Positions 7,251 through 16,701 of a stretch of 64,000 bases of DNA are shown in pieces. Source of the stretch: Ideonella sp. (GTDB lineage: Bacteria > Pseudomonadota > Gammaproteobacteria > Burkholderiales > Burkholderiaceae_C); NCBI GenBank assembly GCA_016721465.1, contig JADKIA010000003.1, forward strand, positions 558,001-622,000, in the 5' to 3' direction. The stretch's first letter is position 1; the number at the start of each line of letters is the position of its first letter. The position numbers and the translations under genes were made by a program. The notes under the pieces were generated by a model that saw only the letters and a program-made list of their open reading frames with translations, did no database searches and was not told the DNA's origin.

Positions 7251-9842
7251 TTGAAGAACCGCCCCATCCCCGCCGCCCGTACCGCGCTGGCGCTGTCCGT
7301 CGCTTTGGCATTCGGTGCCCTGCCCGACGACAGCCATGCGTTGGGTCTGGGCCGTCTCAACGTGAATTCGTCGCTCGGCGAATCCCTGAAGGCCGAGATC
7401 GACATCACCAGCTTGGCACCCGAAGAGGCGTCGTCGCTGGTCGTGCGGATCGCGCCCCCGGAGGCCTATCGCGCCGCAGGCGTGGAGTACAACGCGGTGC
7501 TGCAAGGTGCGCAAGCCACGCTGTCGCGTCGTGCCGATGGCAGAGCCTACCTCCGCGTGACCAGCGATCGCGCGGTGCAGGAACCCTTCGTCGACATCAT
7601 CCTGGAAATGACCTGGTCCAGTGGCAAGCTGGTGCGTGAGTTCACGCTGCTTTTTGATCCGCCGAGCAGTCGTACCGCGCCCCCAGCGCAAGCGGTTGCG
7701 CCGGTGGCACCGACCATGGCCCCAGCGCCGGTGGCTGCCACACCGATACGGCCGGCACCAGCACCGGCCATGGCTGCGACGCCGCCGGCCACCAAGCGTG
7801 CCACTGCAAGCACCGCCGCGCCAGTCGCCCGGCCCATCCCCGCGCCAGGCTCGGACTCCTACCCGGTGCGTCATGGCGATACCCTTACGCGCATCGCCAC
7901 CAGGACACAGCGACCGGGTGTTGAACTCGACCAGATGTTGGTCGGTTTGTACCGCGCGAACCCCGATGCGTTCATTCGCGCGAACATGAACCGGTTGAAG
8001 TCCGGCGTGGTGCTGTCCGTACCACCCACGGACAGCATCAAGTCCGTTGCGCCGGCCGAGGCGCGCGAGATCATCCAGGCCCAGAGCTCGGATTTCAATT
8101 CCTACCGCACGCGCCTGGCAGAAGGCGCACCCGCAGCGGCCACCGATGCGCCGACCCGACAGGCCAGGGGCAAGGTCGTGGCGTCGGTCGACGACAAACG
8201 GCTGGCAGGAACAGCGTCGGCGGACAAGCTCAGACTGTCCGGCGGCAGCGTGAAGCCAGCGGTGCCTGAAGCGCAGGTTTCCAAGGCGACGGAGGACAAG
8301 GCCAACGCGACGCGGGTGGCCGAATTGAACCGCAATGTCGATGAATTGAAGCGGCTCCAGCAAGGCACTTCAGCGGCGCAGACCACGGCCCCTGGGGCCG
8401 GCAATGGCAAGGCAGCCGGCGCAACCGCCACTGCGCCCGTGCCTGGGCCGACCGTTGTGGCCGCCGCGCCGAACGCGGCCCCGGTGCCCACGCCCGCGCC
8501 GCAACCTGCGCCAGTCGCTGCGCCAGCACCGTCGACCGCAACGGCACCAACCCCTGCGCCAATTGTGCCGCCTGCGCCATCCGCGGCGGTGCCATCGCCC
8601 GCGGCTGCGAAGCCGAAGCCGCCGGTGTCGGTGCCGATGCCCGCGGGCAGCGAACCCAGTTTCATGGATTCGCTGACCGAGAGCCCCTACGCGATGCCCG
8701 GCGTCGGCGCGTTGGCCCTGGCCCTGCTGGGTTTCGGTCTTTACCGATTCAAGTCGCGCGGGGCCAAGGCCAGCACCGAAACGTCGTTCCTGGAGAGCAG
8801 GGTACAGCCTGATTCCTTCTTTGGCGCCAGCGGTGGTCAGCGCGTTGATACCAGCGACGCGTCGGCGGGCAGTTCGTCGATGGGCTTCTCGCTGAGCCAA
8901 TTGGATGCCATCGGCGACGTTGATCCGGTGGCCGAAGCCGACGTGTACCTTGCCTATGGTCGGGACTTGCAAGCCGAGGAGATCCTCAAGGAGGCCATGC
9001 GTGCCAACCCCGACCGGATGGCGGTGCGCACCAAGTTGCTGGAGGTCTACGCCAAGCGCCGCGACACCAAGGGCTTCGAGTTGCTGGCGGTCCAGCTGTT
9101 CTCGCTGACCAAGGGTGCCGGGGCCGATTGGGAAAAGGCCCAGGCCATGGGTCAGCAGATCGATCCTGAGAATCCCTTGTACCAACCGGGTGGGCATCCC
9201 GAAGCCATGTTGCGCGACGGTGATCGCGCCTTCGTCGAGCCCTTGGGTGCCACCACGCTGCCGGCCTCGGCGATGTCGCACGGCAGCAATTCAAGCTTCT
9301 TGCCATCCGAGCCGGCGCCCTTGCCGGTGGACGGTCCGCTCGATTTGGACCTCGATCTGGGCAGCCACGCGCACTCGCTGGACGCCACGCGGCCTTTGGC
9401 CACAGATGCTGTTCCTTCGACGCCGAAGCTTGACGGACTGGATTTCGCGCTCGATTCGGTGACGCCGGCGCCGGCACCCGCCGGCGCTGGGGCGATGGAT
9501 TTCGATCTGGACTCGCTGTCACTGGATCTGGACTTGCCGCCCGCGCCGCCAGCGTCTTCGGCCAAGCCAGCCATGTTCGCTGCCGCACCGGCACCGGCAT
9601 CTGACTTTGCAAGTTTCGAGCTCTCGACCACCGATTCGCTGGACGATCCGACCACGACACCCGGCCTCACGCTCGATGAGCATGACAGCAACGATCCGAT
9701 CTCCCGCAAGATGGACTTGGCCGAGGAGTTCCGCCAGATCGGCGACATTGAAGGCGCACGCGATCTGCTGGAAGAAGTGGTCCAGAAAGCCACTGGTACG
9801 CTGAAGGCCAAGGCCCAGACCATGCTCAACGACCTGGGGTGA
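7251..9842 (+). CDS. fimV: FimV-like polar hub / pilus assembly protein
   Basis: About 863 residues from a TTG at 7251, which follows a GGAGAC ribosome site and starts directly at a signal peptide (LKNRPIPAARTALALSVALA). Next come the FimV N-terminal domain (ALGLGRLNVNSSLGESLKAE), a LysM domain (YPVRHGDTLTRIA, about residues 204-260), a long Pro/Ala linker, one membrane helix near residue 490 (GVGALALALLGFGLYRF), acidic cytoplasmic repeats and the C-terminal TPR-like FimV module (DLAEEFRQIGDIEGARDLLEEV). FimV proteins organise type IV pilus and polar machinery by binding peptidoglycan. An upstream in-frame start at 7164 is possible but has no ribosome site and would precede the signal peptide. 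Confidence 0.88.
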   Translation: MKNRPIPAARTALALSVALAFGALPDDSHALGLGRLNVNSSLGESLKAEIDITSLAPEEASSLVVRIAPPEAYRAAGVEYNAVLQGAQATLSRRADGRAYLRVTSDRAVQEPFVDIILEMTWSSGKLVREFTLLFDPPSSRTAPPAQAVAPVAPTMAPAPVAATPIRPAPAPAMAATPPATKRATASTAAPVARPIPAPGSDSYPVRHGDTLTRIATRTQRPGVELDQMLVGLYRANPDAFIRANMNRLKSGVVLSVPPTDSIKSVAPAEAREIIQAQSSDFNSYRTRLAEGAPAAATDAPTRQARGKVVASVDDKRLAGTASADKLRLSGGSVKPAVPEAQVSKATEDKANATRVAELNRNVDELKRLQQGTSAAQTTAPGAGNGKAAGATATAPVPGPTVVAAAPNAAPVPTPAPQPAPVAAPAPSTATAPTPAPIVPPAPSAAVPSPAAAKPKPPVSVPMPAGSEPSFMDSLTESPYAMPGVGALALALLGFGLYRFKSRGAKASTETSFLESRVQPDSFFGASGGQRVDTSDASAGSSSMGFSLSQLDAIGDVDPVAEADVYLAYGRDLQAEEILKEAMRANPDRMAVRTKLLEVYAKRRDTKGFELLAVQLFSLTKGAGADWEKAQAMGQQIDPENPLYQPGGHPEAMLRDGDRAFVEPLGATTLPASAMSHGSNSSFLPSEPAPLPVDGPLDLDLDLGSHAHSLDATRPLATDAVPSTPKLDGLDFALDSVTPAPAPAGAGAMDFDLDSLSLDLDLPPAPPASSAKPAMFAAAPAPASDFASFELSTTDSLDDPTTTPGLTLDEHDSNDPISRKMDLAEEFRQIGDIEGARDLLEEVVQKATGTLKAKAQTMLNDLG

Positions 9843-10636
9843 GGTCTCGACTCGCCCTTGGTGTTCGCTATCGGGGCGGCGCCTACCTGGGCTGGCAGAG
9901 CCAGCCTGGTGGACGCACGGTGCAGGATGCGCTGGAAGCCGCGCTGGCGAAGTTCGCTGTCGGTCCCATTGCCACGGTCTGCGCCGGCCGCACCGACACG
10001 GGCGTGCATGGTCTCAATCAGGTGGTGCATCTCGACACCGACATTGTTCGCGAGCCCTTCAGTTGGGTTCGTGGCACCAACCGCTATTTGCCTGACGACA
10101 TCGCGGTGCAGTGGTGTGTGCCGGTGGGGCCGGACTTCCATGCCCGCAATGCCGCCAGAAGCCGCCGCTACCGATACCTTTTGCTGGAGTCACCGGTGCG
10201 CCCGTCGCTCGAGGCCGGACTGGTCGGCTGGGTGTTTCGTCCGATGGATATCGACGCCATTCGGCAGGCGGCCGGCCACCTCGTCGGTGAGCACGATTTC
10301 AGCTCGTTCCGCTCGGCCGATTGCCAGGCACCCAGTCCGGTGAAGACGATGTATGACATCACCGTGCAGCGGCACGGCAGCCTGTGGTGCTTCGACTTCC
10401 ACGGCAGTGCGTTTCTGCACCACATGATCCGCAACTTGATGGGCGCCTTCATGGCCATCGGCAGCGGGCGGCGGCCGCCGGATTGGATGGTCGAATTGCT
10501 GGCGGCGCGCGATCGCAGGCTGGCGGCACCCACTTTCAGCGCTGATGGCCTGTACTTCGTCGGTCCGCAGTACGATGAACACCACGGCATCCCATCGGCT
10601 GACCTGCATTTGCCCTGGCTGGGCACCTGCCCATGA
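9839..10636 (+). CDS. truA: tRNA pseudouridine(38-40) synthase
   Basis: TruA (265 residues) converts U38-40 in the tRNA anticodon arm to pseudouridine. The catalytic Asp lies in AGRTDTGVHGLNQVVHLD (about residue 53). The family pattern SFLHHMIRN, here AFLHHMIRNLMGAFMAIG, is near residue 190. The GTG start overlaps the fimV stop (GTGA), giving translational coupling, and its stop overlaps trpF. A start elsewhere would cut into the RYRGGAYLGWQ motif. Confidence 0.95.
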   Translation: MRSRLALGVRYRGGAYLGWQSQPGGRTVQDALEAALAKFAVGPIATVCAGRTDTGVHGLNQVVHLDTDIVREPFSWVRGTNRYLPDDIAVQWCVPVGPDFHARNAARSRRYRYLLLESPVRPSLEAGLVGWVFRPMDIDAIRQAAGHLVGEHDFSSFRSADCQAPSPVKTMYDITVQRHGSLWCFDFHGSAFLHHMIRNLMGAFMAIGSGRRPPDWMVELLAARDRRLAAPTFSADGLYFVGPQYDEHHGIPSADLHLPWLGTCP

Positions 10637-11280
10637 CCTTGCGAACCCGAATCAAGATTTGTGGCCTCACGCGCGAGGCGGACGTACTGGCCGCCGTGGA
10701 CAGCGGAGCGGACGCCGTCGGCTTTGTGCTCTGGAGCCACAGCAAGCGTGCGCTGAGTGTGAAGCGGGCGGCCGACCTGGCGCAACTGCTGCCGCCGTTC
10801 GTCACGCCCGTCTGCCTGTTCGTCAACGCATCGCCCGAACACATCCAGAGCGCCGTGCAGGCCATGCCCAATGCGCTGCTGCAGTTTCATGGCGACGAAA
10901 CGCCCGGAGATTGCCTGGCGGCTGGTCGCCCTTACTTGCGCGCGGCCCGCATGGCGCCGGGCTTTGATTTGCTAGACTTCGCGGCTGCTCATTCGAGCGC
11001 CGCCGGCATCCTGCTCGACGCCCATGTCGACGGCTATGGCGGCAGTGGAAAGGCATTTGATTGGTCACTCGTGCCACCCAACGTGCCCCGTCCGGTCGTT
11101 TTGTCTGGTGGGTTGAATCCTGCAAACGTGACCGATGGGGTGATGCACGTCCGGCCCTGGGCCGTTGACGTGAGCTCGGGCGTGGAAGTCGCCCATGGGC
11201 TCAAGGATGCGTCGCTGATGCGCGAATTCTGCGATGCCGTGCGTGAGGCCGATGCGCGCATCGCTGATGCGATCGGCTGA
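10633..11280 (+). CDS. trpF: Phosphoribosylanthranilate isomerase
   Basis: TrpF (215 residues) performs the Amadori rearrangement of phosphoribosylanthranilate in tryptophan synthesis. It is a TIM barrel with the catalytic Cys in KICGLTREADV (residues about 9-19) and the Asp region LLDAHVDGYGGSGKAFDW; the phosphate loop LSGGLNPANV and VDVSSGVE follow. The ATG overlaps the truA stop by four bases. trpB begins 74 bases downstream. trpC and trpD are not in the window. Confidence 0.96.
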   Translation: MTLRTRIKICGLTREADVLAAVDSGADAVGFVLWSHSKRALSVKRAADLAQLLPPFVTPVCLFVNASPEHIQSAVQAMPNALLQFHGDETPGDCLAAGRPYLRAARMAPGFDLLDFAAAHSSAAGILLDAHVDGYGGSGKAFDWSLVPPNVPRPVVLSGGLNPANVTDGVMHVRPWAVDVSSGVEVAHGLKDASLMREFCDAVREADARIADAIG

Positions 11281-11354
11281 ACTGCGGCGCGGATCGCGCT
11301 CCAAGCATTGATCAATCCAGGCGCGCTTCGGCTGCGCCTTCGACAGGAAACACC

Positions 11355-12635
11355 ATGTTCGACTACACGCAACCCGATGCCCACGGGCATTTCGGGCCGG
11401 TCAACGGAACGACCTACGGCGGCAGCTTCGTCGCGGAAACGCTGGTGCACGCCCTCGACGAATTGCAGGCGGCCTACGACAAGTACCGTGTCGACCCCGA
11501 GTTCATCGCCGAGTTTCGGCACGAGCTGAAGCACTTCGTGGGGCGGCCCAGCCCGATCTACCACGCCGCTCGGCTGTCGCGCGAGATTGGGGGCGCACAG
11601 ATCCACCTGAAACGCGAGGATCTGAACCACACCGGTGCGCACAAGGTCAACAACACCATCGGCCAGGCGCTGCTGGCCCGGCGCATGGGCAAGCCACGCG
11701 TCATTGCCGAGACCGGCGCCGGCCAGCACGGCGTGGCCACGGCCACCATCTGCGCGCGCTACGGCATGGAGTGCGTGGTCTACATGGGCAGTGAAGACGT
11801 CAAGCGCCAGTCGCCGAATGTCTATCGCATGCACTTGCTGGGTGCCAAGGTCGTGCCCGTGGAGTCGGGCAGCAAAACGCTGAAGGATGCGCTGAACGAG
11901 GCGCTGCGCGATTGGGTCACCAACGTCGAGGACACGTTCTACATCATCGGCACCGTTGCCGGCCCGCACCCTTACCCCATGATGGTGCGCGACTTCCAGC
12001 GCGTCATCGGCGACGAGTGCGTGACGCAGATGCCCGAACAGGTTGGTCGACAGCCTGATGCGGTGATCGCCTGCGTCGGCGGCGGCAGCAATGCCATGGG
12101 CATCTTCTATCCGTACATCCCGCACGAGAAGGTGCGCCTGATCGGTGTCGAGGCCGCGGGCCTCGGCCTGACATCGGGCAAGCATGCGGCCTCGCTGTTG
12201 GCAGGGTCGCCGGGCGTGCTGCATGGCAACCGTACCTACCTGCTGCAGGACGACAACGGCCAGATCACCGAAACGCATTCGATCTCGGCCGGGCTGGACT
12301 ACCCGGGCGTGGGCCCCGAGCATTCGTACCTGAAGGACATCGGTCGCGCCGAGTACGTGGGCATCACGGACGACGAGGCGCTGAGCGCCTTCCACCGGCT
12401 GTGCCGCACCGAGGGCATCATTCCGGCGCTGGAATCCAGCCACGCCGTGGCCTATGCGATGAAGCTTGCGGCCAACATGCGCCCCGATCAGCACCTGCTC
12501 GTGAACCTGAGCGGGCGAGGCGACAAGGACATCGGCACGGTGGCCGACCTGTCTGGCGCGGAGTTCTACTGCCGCCCGTCCTGTCGGGGCCAGACCGTCA
12601 AGGGCGGCGCCCAGATCGTCGAGGTGCAGCAATGA
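11355..12635 (+). CDS. trpB: Tryptophan synthase beta chain
   Basis: TrpB (426 residues) joins indole and serine using pyridoxal phosphate. The PLP lysine is in KREDLNHTGAHKVNN (around residue 107). The phosphate loop VGGGSNAMGIF and the terminal NLSGRGDKD motif are present. An AGGAAACACC ribosome site precedes the ATG. The stop overlaps the trpA ATG by four bases, consistent with assembly of the alpha2-beta2 complex. Confidence 0.97.
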   Translation: MFDYTQPDAHGHFGPVNGTTYGGSFVAETLVHALDELQAAYDKYRVDPEFIAEFRHELKHFVGRPSPIYHAARLSREIGGAQIHLKREDLNHTGAHKVNNTIGQALLARRMGKPRVIAETGAGQHGVATATICARYGMECVVYMGSEDVKRQSPNVYRMHLLGAKVVPVESGSKTLKDALNEALRDWVTNVEDTFYIIGTVAGPHPYPMMVRDFQRVIGDECVTQMPEQVGRQPDAVIACVGGGSNAMGIFYPYIPHEKVRLIGVEAAGLGLTSGKHAASLLAGSPGVLHGNRTYLLQDDNGQITETHSISAGLDYPGVGPEHSYLKDIGRAEYVGITDDEALSAFHRLCRTEGIIPALESSHAVAYAMKLAANMRPDQHLLVNLSGRGDKDIGTVADLSGAEFYCRPSCRGQTVKGGAQIVEVQQ

Positions 12636-13534
12636 GCCCCGCACGGCCACCCGAAGGGGCGAGTTCCCTCTCGGAGGGAGAGGGCCGCAGGCCCAACGCT
12701 GCGCCAACGGGCCGCATCGCATCGACTTTGGCGACATTGAAATTGGCTGGTCGCAAGGCACTGATCCCCTACGTGACAGCGGGCGACCCTTTCGCCGACG
12801 CCACCATCGAGATCATGCTGGCCCTGGCCGATGGCGGGGCCGACATCATCGAACTCGGTGTGCCATTCTCCGATCCGATGGCCGACGGGCCGGTGATCCA
12901 ACAGGCCAGCGAGCGCGCCCTGACACGCGGCATCGGCCTGACCCAGGTGCTGGCATTCGTTCGCGGCTTCCGCGCGCGCAACGTCGACACCCCCGTGGTG
13001 TTGATGGGCTATGCCAATCCGCTCGAGCGGTACGACCAGAAGCATGGTGCGGGCGCGTTCATCCGCGACGCAGCGGCGGCCGGTGTGGATGGCCTGCTGG
13101 TGGTGGACTACCCGCCGGAGGAGTGCGAGGACTTCTCAGCCCAGCTCAAGGCCGCCGGGCTGGACCTGATCTTCCTGCTGGCGCCCACGTCCACGGAGGC
13201 GCGCATCAAGCAGGTCGGGCGAATGGCCTCGGGCTACGTCTACTACGTGTCGCTCAAGGGCGTCACTGGCGCGGGCCATCTGGACACCGATGCGGTGGCC
13301 GAGGCCGTGCCACGCATCCGCGCGCATGTCAAGGTGCCGGTGGGTGTAGGCTTCGGGATTCGCGACGCGCAGACTGCCCGGGCCGTGGCCCAGGTGTCGG
13401 ACGCGGTGGTGATCGGCTCGCGGCTTGTGCAGATCCTGAACGAGCAGGCATCGAAGCAAGGCGGCCGCGAGACGGTGGCTGCGGCGGGCAAGGCCTTCAT
13501 GGCCGAAATCCGCAGTGCGTTGGACAAGCAATGA
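12632..13534 (+). CDS. trpA: Tryptophan synthase alpha chain with extra N-terminal segment
   Basis: TrpA cleaves indole-3-glycerol phosphate to indole. The core (RIASTLATLKLAGRKALIPY onward) has the catalytic Glu in IIELGVPFSDPMADGP and the Asp in VVDYPPEE. From the coupled ATG at 12632 the protein is about 300 residues, with roughly 27 residues (MSPARPPEGASSLSEGEG and following) ahead of the conserved start that family members normally lack. That stretch is encoded by small palindromes resembling intergenic repeats. I see no better internal start, so the extension is probably translated. accD follows after 10 bases. Confidence 0.93.
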   Translation: MSPARPPEGASSLSEGEGRRPNAAPTGRIASTLATLKLAGRKALIPYVTAGDPFADATIEIMLALADGGADIIELGVPFSDPMADGPVIQQASERALTRGIGLTQVLAFVRGFRARNVDTPVVLMGYANPLERYDQKHGAGAFIRDAAAAGVDGLLVVDYPPEECEDFSAQLKAAGLDLIFLLAPTSTEARIKQVGRMASGYVYYVSLKGVTGAGHLDTDAVAEAVPRIRAHVKVPVGVGFGIRDAQTARAVAQVSDAVVIGSRLVQILNEQASKQGGRETVAAAGKAFMAEIRSALDKQ

Positions 13535-13544
13535 AAGGGCTCCC

Positions 13545-14417
13545 ATGAGTTGGCTTGAGAAACTGCTGCCGCCCAAGATCCAGCGAACCGACCCCAACGA
13601 GCGCCGCTCGGTGCCCGAAGGCTTGTGGGTCAAGTGCCCGGCCTGCGAGACGGTGCTCTACAACAACGACCTGGCCGAGAACCTCAACGTCTGCCCCAAG
13701 TGCGATCACCACCACCGCATCGGTGCGCGCGAGCGCCTGGATGCATTTCTCGACGCCGAAGGGCGCTACGAGATCGGTCAGGAAGTGGTGCCGGTGGACC
13801 CCTTGAAGTTCAAGGACAGCCGCAAGTACCCCGAGCGCCTGAAGGACGCCCTGGAGGCCACCGGCGAGACCGACGCACTGGTGGTGATGGGCGGCGCGGT
13901 GATGAGCGTGCCGCTGGTGGCGGCGTGCTTCGAGTTCGATTTCATGGGGGGCTCGATGGGCTCGGTGGTGGGCGAGCGCTTCGTGCGCGGCGTGCACACC
14001 GCCATCGAGCAGAAGGTGCCCTTTGTGTGCTTCACGTCGACCGGTGGGGCGCGCATGCAGGAGGGCTTGTTCAGCCTGATGCAGATGGCCAAGACCAACG
14101 CCTCGCTCACGCGGCTGGCCAAAGCCAAACTGCCTTACATCAGCGTGTTGACCGATCCCACGATGGGTGGCGTGTCTGCCAGTTTTGCCTTCGTGGGCGA
14201 CGTGGTCATTGCAGAGCCCAAGGCACTGGTGGGCTTTGCCGGTCCGCGGGTGATCGAGAACACTGTGCGAGAGAAGCTGCCCGAGGGTTTCCAGCGCTCG
14301 GAGTTCCTGCTGCAAAAGGGCGCCATCGATCGCATCGTGGACCGACGTCAACTGCGCACCACCATCGCCCACATGCTGGCCATGCTGCAACGGCAGAGTG
14401 CCGACGCTGTGGCCTGA
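13545..14417 (+). CDS. accD: Acetyl-CoA carboxylase carboxyltransferase subunit beta
   Basis: AccD (290 residues) is half of the carboxyltransferase that makes malonyl-CoA. MSWLEKLLPPKI is the canonical start. The four-Cys zinc ribbon is at CPAC...CPKC (residues about 27-50), followed by the crotonase-like carboxyltransferase fold with FTSTGGARMQEG and the oxyanion-loop glycines (MGGVSASFA). It sits at the end of the trpFBA operon in the usual betaproteobacterial order, ahead of a strong terminator. Confidence 0.97.
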   Translation: MSWLEKLLPPKIQRTDPNERRSVPEGLWVKCPACETVLYNNDLAENLNVCPKCDHHHRIGARERLDAFLDAEGRYEIGQEVVPVDPLKFKDSRKYPERLKDALEATGETDALVVMGGAVMSVPLVAACFEFDFMGGSMGSVVGERFVRGVHTAIEQKVPFVCFTSTGGARMQEGLFSLMQMAKTNASLTRLAKAKLPYISVLTDPTMGGVSASFAFVGDVVIAEPKALVGFAGPRVIENTVREKLPEGFQRSEFLLQKGAIDRIVDRRQLRTTIAHMLAMLQRQSADAVA

Positions 14418-14447
14418 GCGCGCCGGCGCCCAATCCATCCAACGGGC

Positions 14448-14478
14448 GGGCCCATCCAGCAATGGGTGGGCCCGTTTT
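14448..14478 (+). terminator. Rho-independent terminator after accD
   Basis: GGGCCCATCC (14448-14457) pairs with GGGTGGGCCC (14464-14473) in a 10-base stem with one G-U pair and a six-base loop, followed by GTTTT. It closes the trp-accD transcription unit and separates it from folC. Confidence 0.85.
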
Positions 14479-14501
14479 CATTGCTGACCCGATCGCCACC
14501 C

Positions 14502-15791
14502 GTGCCCAAGACCCTGCCTGAATGGCTGACCCATTGCGAGGCCCTGCATCCCAAGACCATCGACATGACGCTGGAGCGGGTGGCGCTGGTGCGCGACCGA
14601 CTGGACCTGAAATTCCTTGCGCCGGTGATCAGCGTCGCTGGCACCAACGGCAAAGGCTCCACCTGCGCGATGCTGGAATGCATCGCCCTGCAATCGGGCT
14701 GGCGCGTCGGCCTGTACATCAAGCCGCACCTGGTGCACTTCGAGGAGCGCTGCCGCATCAACGGCGCCATGGTTTCGGCCGAACGGCTGGTCCCGCACTT
14801 CGAGGCGGTGGAGGCGGCACGCGAGGGTGTGGCGCTCACCTACTTCGAGTTCACCACGCTGGCGATCCTGCGTGCGCTGTCGCAGGCCTCGCTCGATCTC
14901 GTCATTCTGGAAGTCGGGTTGGGCGGCAGGTTGGACGCCGTGAACGCCATCGACGCCGACTGCGCGGTGATCACCAGCATCGCGCTGGACCACACCGACT
15001 ACCTGGGACCGGACCGCGAGTCCATTGGGCGCGAGAAGGCCGGCATCATGCGCGCCGGTCGGCCCGTGGTGGTCAGCGACCCGCAGCCACCCGCTTCCTT
15101 GATCGCACACGCCGAAAGCCTCGGCGCCGACCTGTGGCGGCTGGGCCGCGACTTCAACGTGCAGGGCGACCAGCAGCAATGGGCCTGGGCCGGACGCCAT
15201 CGCCGATACAACGGCCTGGCCTACCCGGCATTGCGCGGGGCCAACCAGTTGCTCAACGCCGCCGGTGCCCTGGCCGCGTTCGAGGCGCTGCGAGATCGTC
15301 TGCCCATCACGGCACAAGGCGTGCGCAATGGCTTGGCAATGGTGGAATTGCCGGGTCGATTCCAGATCGTGCCCGGCCAGCCCGTCCTGGTGCTCGACGT
15401 GGCGCACAACCCGCAGGCCGTGGCGGCACTGGCGCTCAACCTCGATCAGATGGGCTTCTATCCTTGCTCGCACGCCGTGTTCGGCGCGATGGCCGACAAG
15501 GACATCACCGGTCTGATCAGCTCGCTCGCCCCCATCGTCGACCGCTGGTACCTCACCGACCTGCCGGTACCACGCGCCATCAAGGCTGAGGAATTGTGCG
15601 GGCTGGTGGCGGCCGCCTCCGGCCAACGCCACGTGTCGATCAGCACGCACGCCAACCCGGCCGAGGCACTGGCTGCCGCCGTCGCCGCGGCAGACCCGGC
15701 TGATAGAATCGTCGTCTTCGGCTCGTTCTACACCGTTGGTGGTGTGCTGAAGGACGGCTTGCCTCGGTTGGTGGCCCGGCACCTGGGCTGA
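14502..15791 (+). CDS. folC: Bifunctional folylpolyglutamate synthase / dihydrofolate synthase
   Basis: FolC (429 residues) adds glutamate to dihydropteroate and to folates. SVAGTNGKGSTCAMLE is the Mur-ligase-type P-loop (about residues 45-60). The Mg-binding Glu/His region (YFEFTTLAIL; ITSIALDHTDYLG) and the C-terminal domain (VLDVAHNPQA) are present. I prefer the GTG at 14502 (VPKTLPEWL), because an alternative in-frame start at 14466 lies inside the accD terminator hairpin. The SPOR-protein gene follows. Confidence 0.93.
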   Translation: MPKTLPEWLTHCEALHPKTIDMTLERVALVRDRLDLKFLAPVISVAGTNGKGSTCAMLECIALQSGWRVGLYIKPHLVHFEERCRINGAMVSAERLVPHFEAVEAAREGVALTYFEFTTLAILRALSQASLDLVILEVGLGGRLDAVNAIDADCAVITSIALDHTDYLGPDRESIGREKAGIMRAGRPVVVSDPQPPASLIAHAESLGADLWRLGRDFNVQGDQQQWAWAGRHRRYNGLAYPALRGANQLLNAAGALAAFEALRDRLPITAQGVRNGLAMVELPGRFQIVPGQPVLVLDVAHNPQAVAALALNLDQMGFYPCSHAVFGAMADKDITGLISSLAPIVDRWYLTDLPVPRAIKAEELCGLVAAASGQRHVSISTHANPAEALAAAVAAADPADRIVVFGSFYTVGGVLKDGLPRLVARHLG

Positions 15792-15895
15792 ACCGCTTGC
15801 CCGACCTGCCGGCCATGCCCTTGGCATGGAGCTCGCCCCGGCATCGACAGGGCGTGCCATCGTCCCCACGCATGGCTCCACGGCCCCCGCATCGC

Positions 15896-16699
15896 ATGGG
15901 TCTGTTGTCCAAATTCAAGCGTCAAGAAGATGCTTCCGCTGCCGCCCCGGCCACGGCCCCCGATGCCGTCGTGGTGGCCCGGACGCGTGCGCGCCGCCGC
16001 TTGATCGGTGCCACGGTGTTGCTGGGCATCGGCATCGTCGGATTCCCGCTGTTGTTCGAGACACAACCCAGACCCATCCCGGTGGACATTCCCATCGAGA
16101 TCCCACGCAAGGAATCGGCACCGGCATTGAGCCTGCCCCCATCGCGGCCGACATCGGCCACGATCGTGGCGCCGATGGAGCCGGCGCCCGATGCGGCGCC
16201 AACCCCGGCGGCGGTGACCAGCCCTTCGGCTGAAGTGGCATCAAGACCCGTGGCAGCCGCGTCCGCTCTGCGCGCGCCGCCCGCGGCGGCGATCGCCGCG
16301 CCAGCCGCAGCGCCCAGTGCTGCAACGGTCAAGCCGATGTCGTCGGCGTCCGCTGCCAATGCACAGGGCGCAAGACCCGTACCTGCGCCTGCCAATGTCG
16401 ACTCTGGGCAGCGTGCCCAGGCCCTGTTGGATGGCAGGACGTCGCAACCGACAGCGGCCGCTGCCGAGGCCACCCGCACGGTGGTGCAGGTGGGTGCGTA
16501 CACCGACGCCGACAAACTGCGCGAGGCCCGCCAAAAGGTGGAGAAACTCGGCATGAAGACCTACACCCAAGTGATCGAAGGCGACGGCGGCCGCCGCACC
16601 CGCGTGCGCGTTGGCCCGTTCGCCACCCGTGCCGAAGCCGAAAAGGCCGCCGCGCGCATCAAGGGCGCTGGCCTGCCGGCAGCGATCCTGTCGCTGTGA
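15896..16699 (+). CDS. SPOR-domain membrane protein (DedD-like)
   Basis: From ATG 15896 the 267-residue product has a short cytoplasmic start (MGLLSKFKRQED), one membrane helix (LIGATVLLGIGIVGFPLLF, about residues 40-58), a Pro/Ala-rich periplasmic linker and a C-terminal SPOR domain (VVQVGAYTDADKLREARQKV; TRVRVGPFATRAEAEKAAAR). SPOR domains bind denuded peptidoglycan at the septum, so the protein is probably a division accessory like DedD. The folC-dedD-cvpA-purF order is conserved and supports the call. The upstream in-frame start at 15797 would place odd, proline-rich residues before the helix. Confidence 0.88.
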   Translation: MGLLSKFKRQEDASAAAPATAPDAVVVARTRARRRLIGATVLLGIGIVGFPLLFETQPRPIPVDIPIEIPRKESAPALSLPPSRPTSATIVAPMEPAPDAAPTPAAVTSPSAEVASRPVAAASALRAPPAAAIAAPAAAPSAATVKPMSSASAANAQGARPVPAPANVDSGQRAQALLDGRTSQPTAAAAEATRTVVQVGAYTDADKLREARQKVEKLGMKTYTQVIEGDGGRRTRVRVGPFATRAEAEKAAARIKGAGLPAAILSL

Positions 16700-16701
16700 G
16701 C

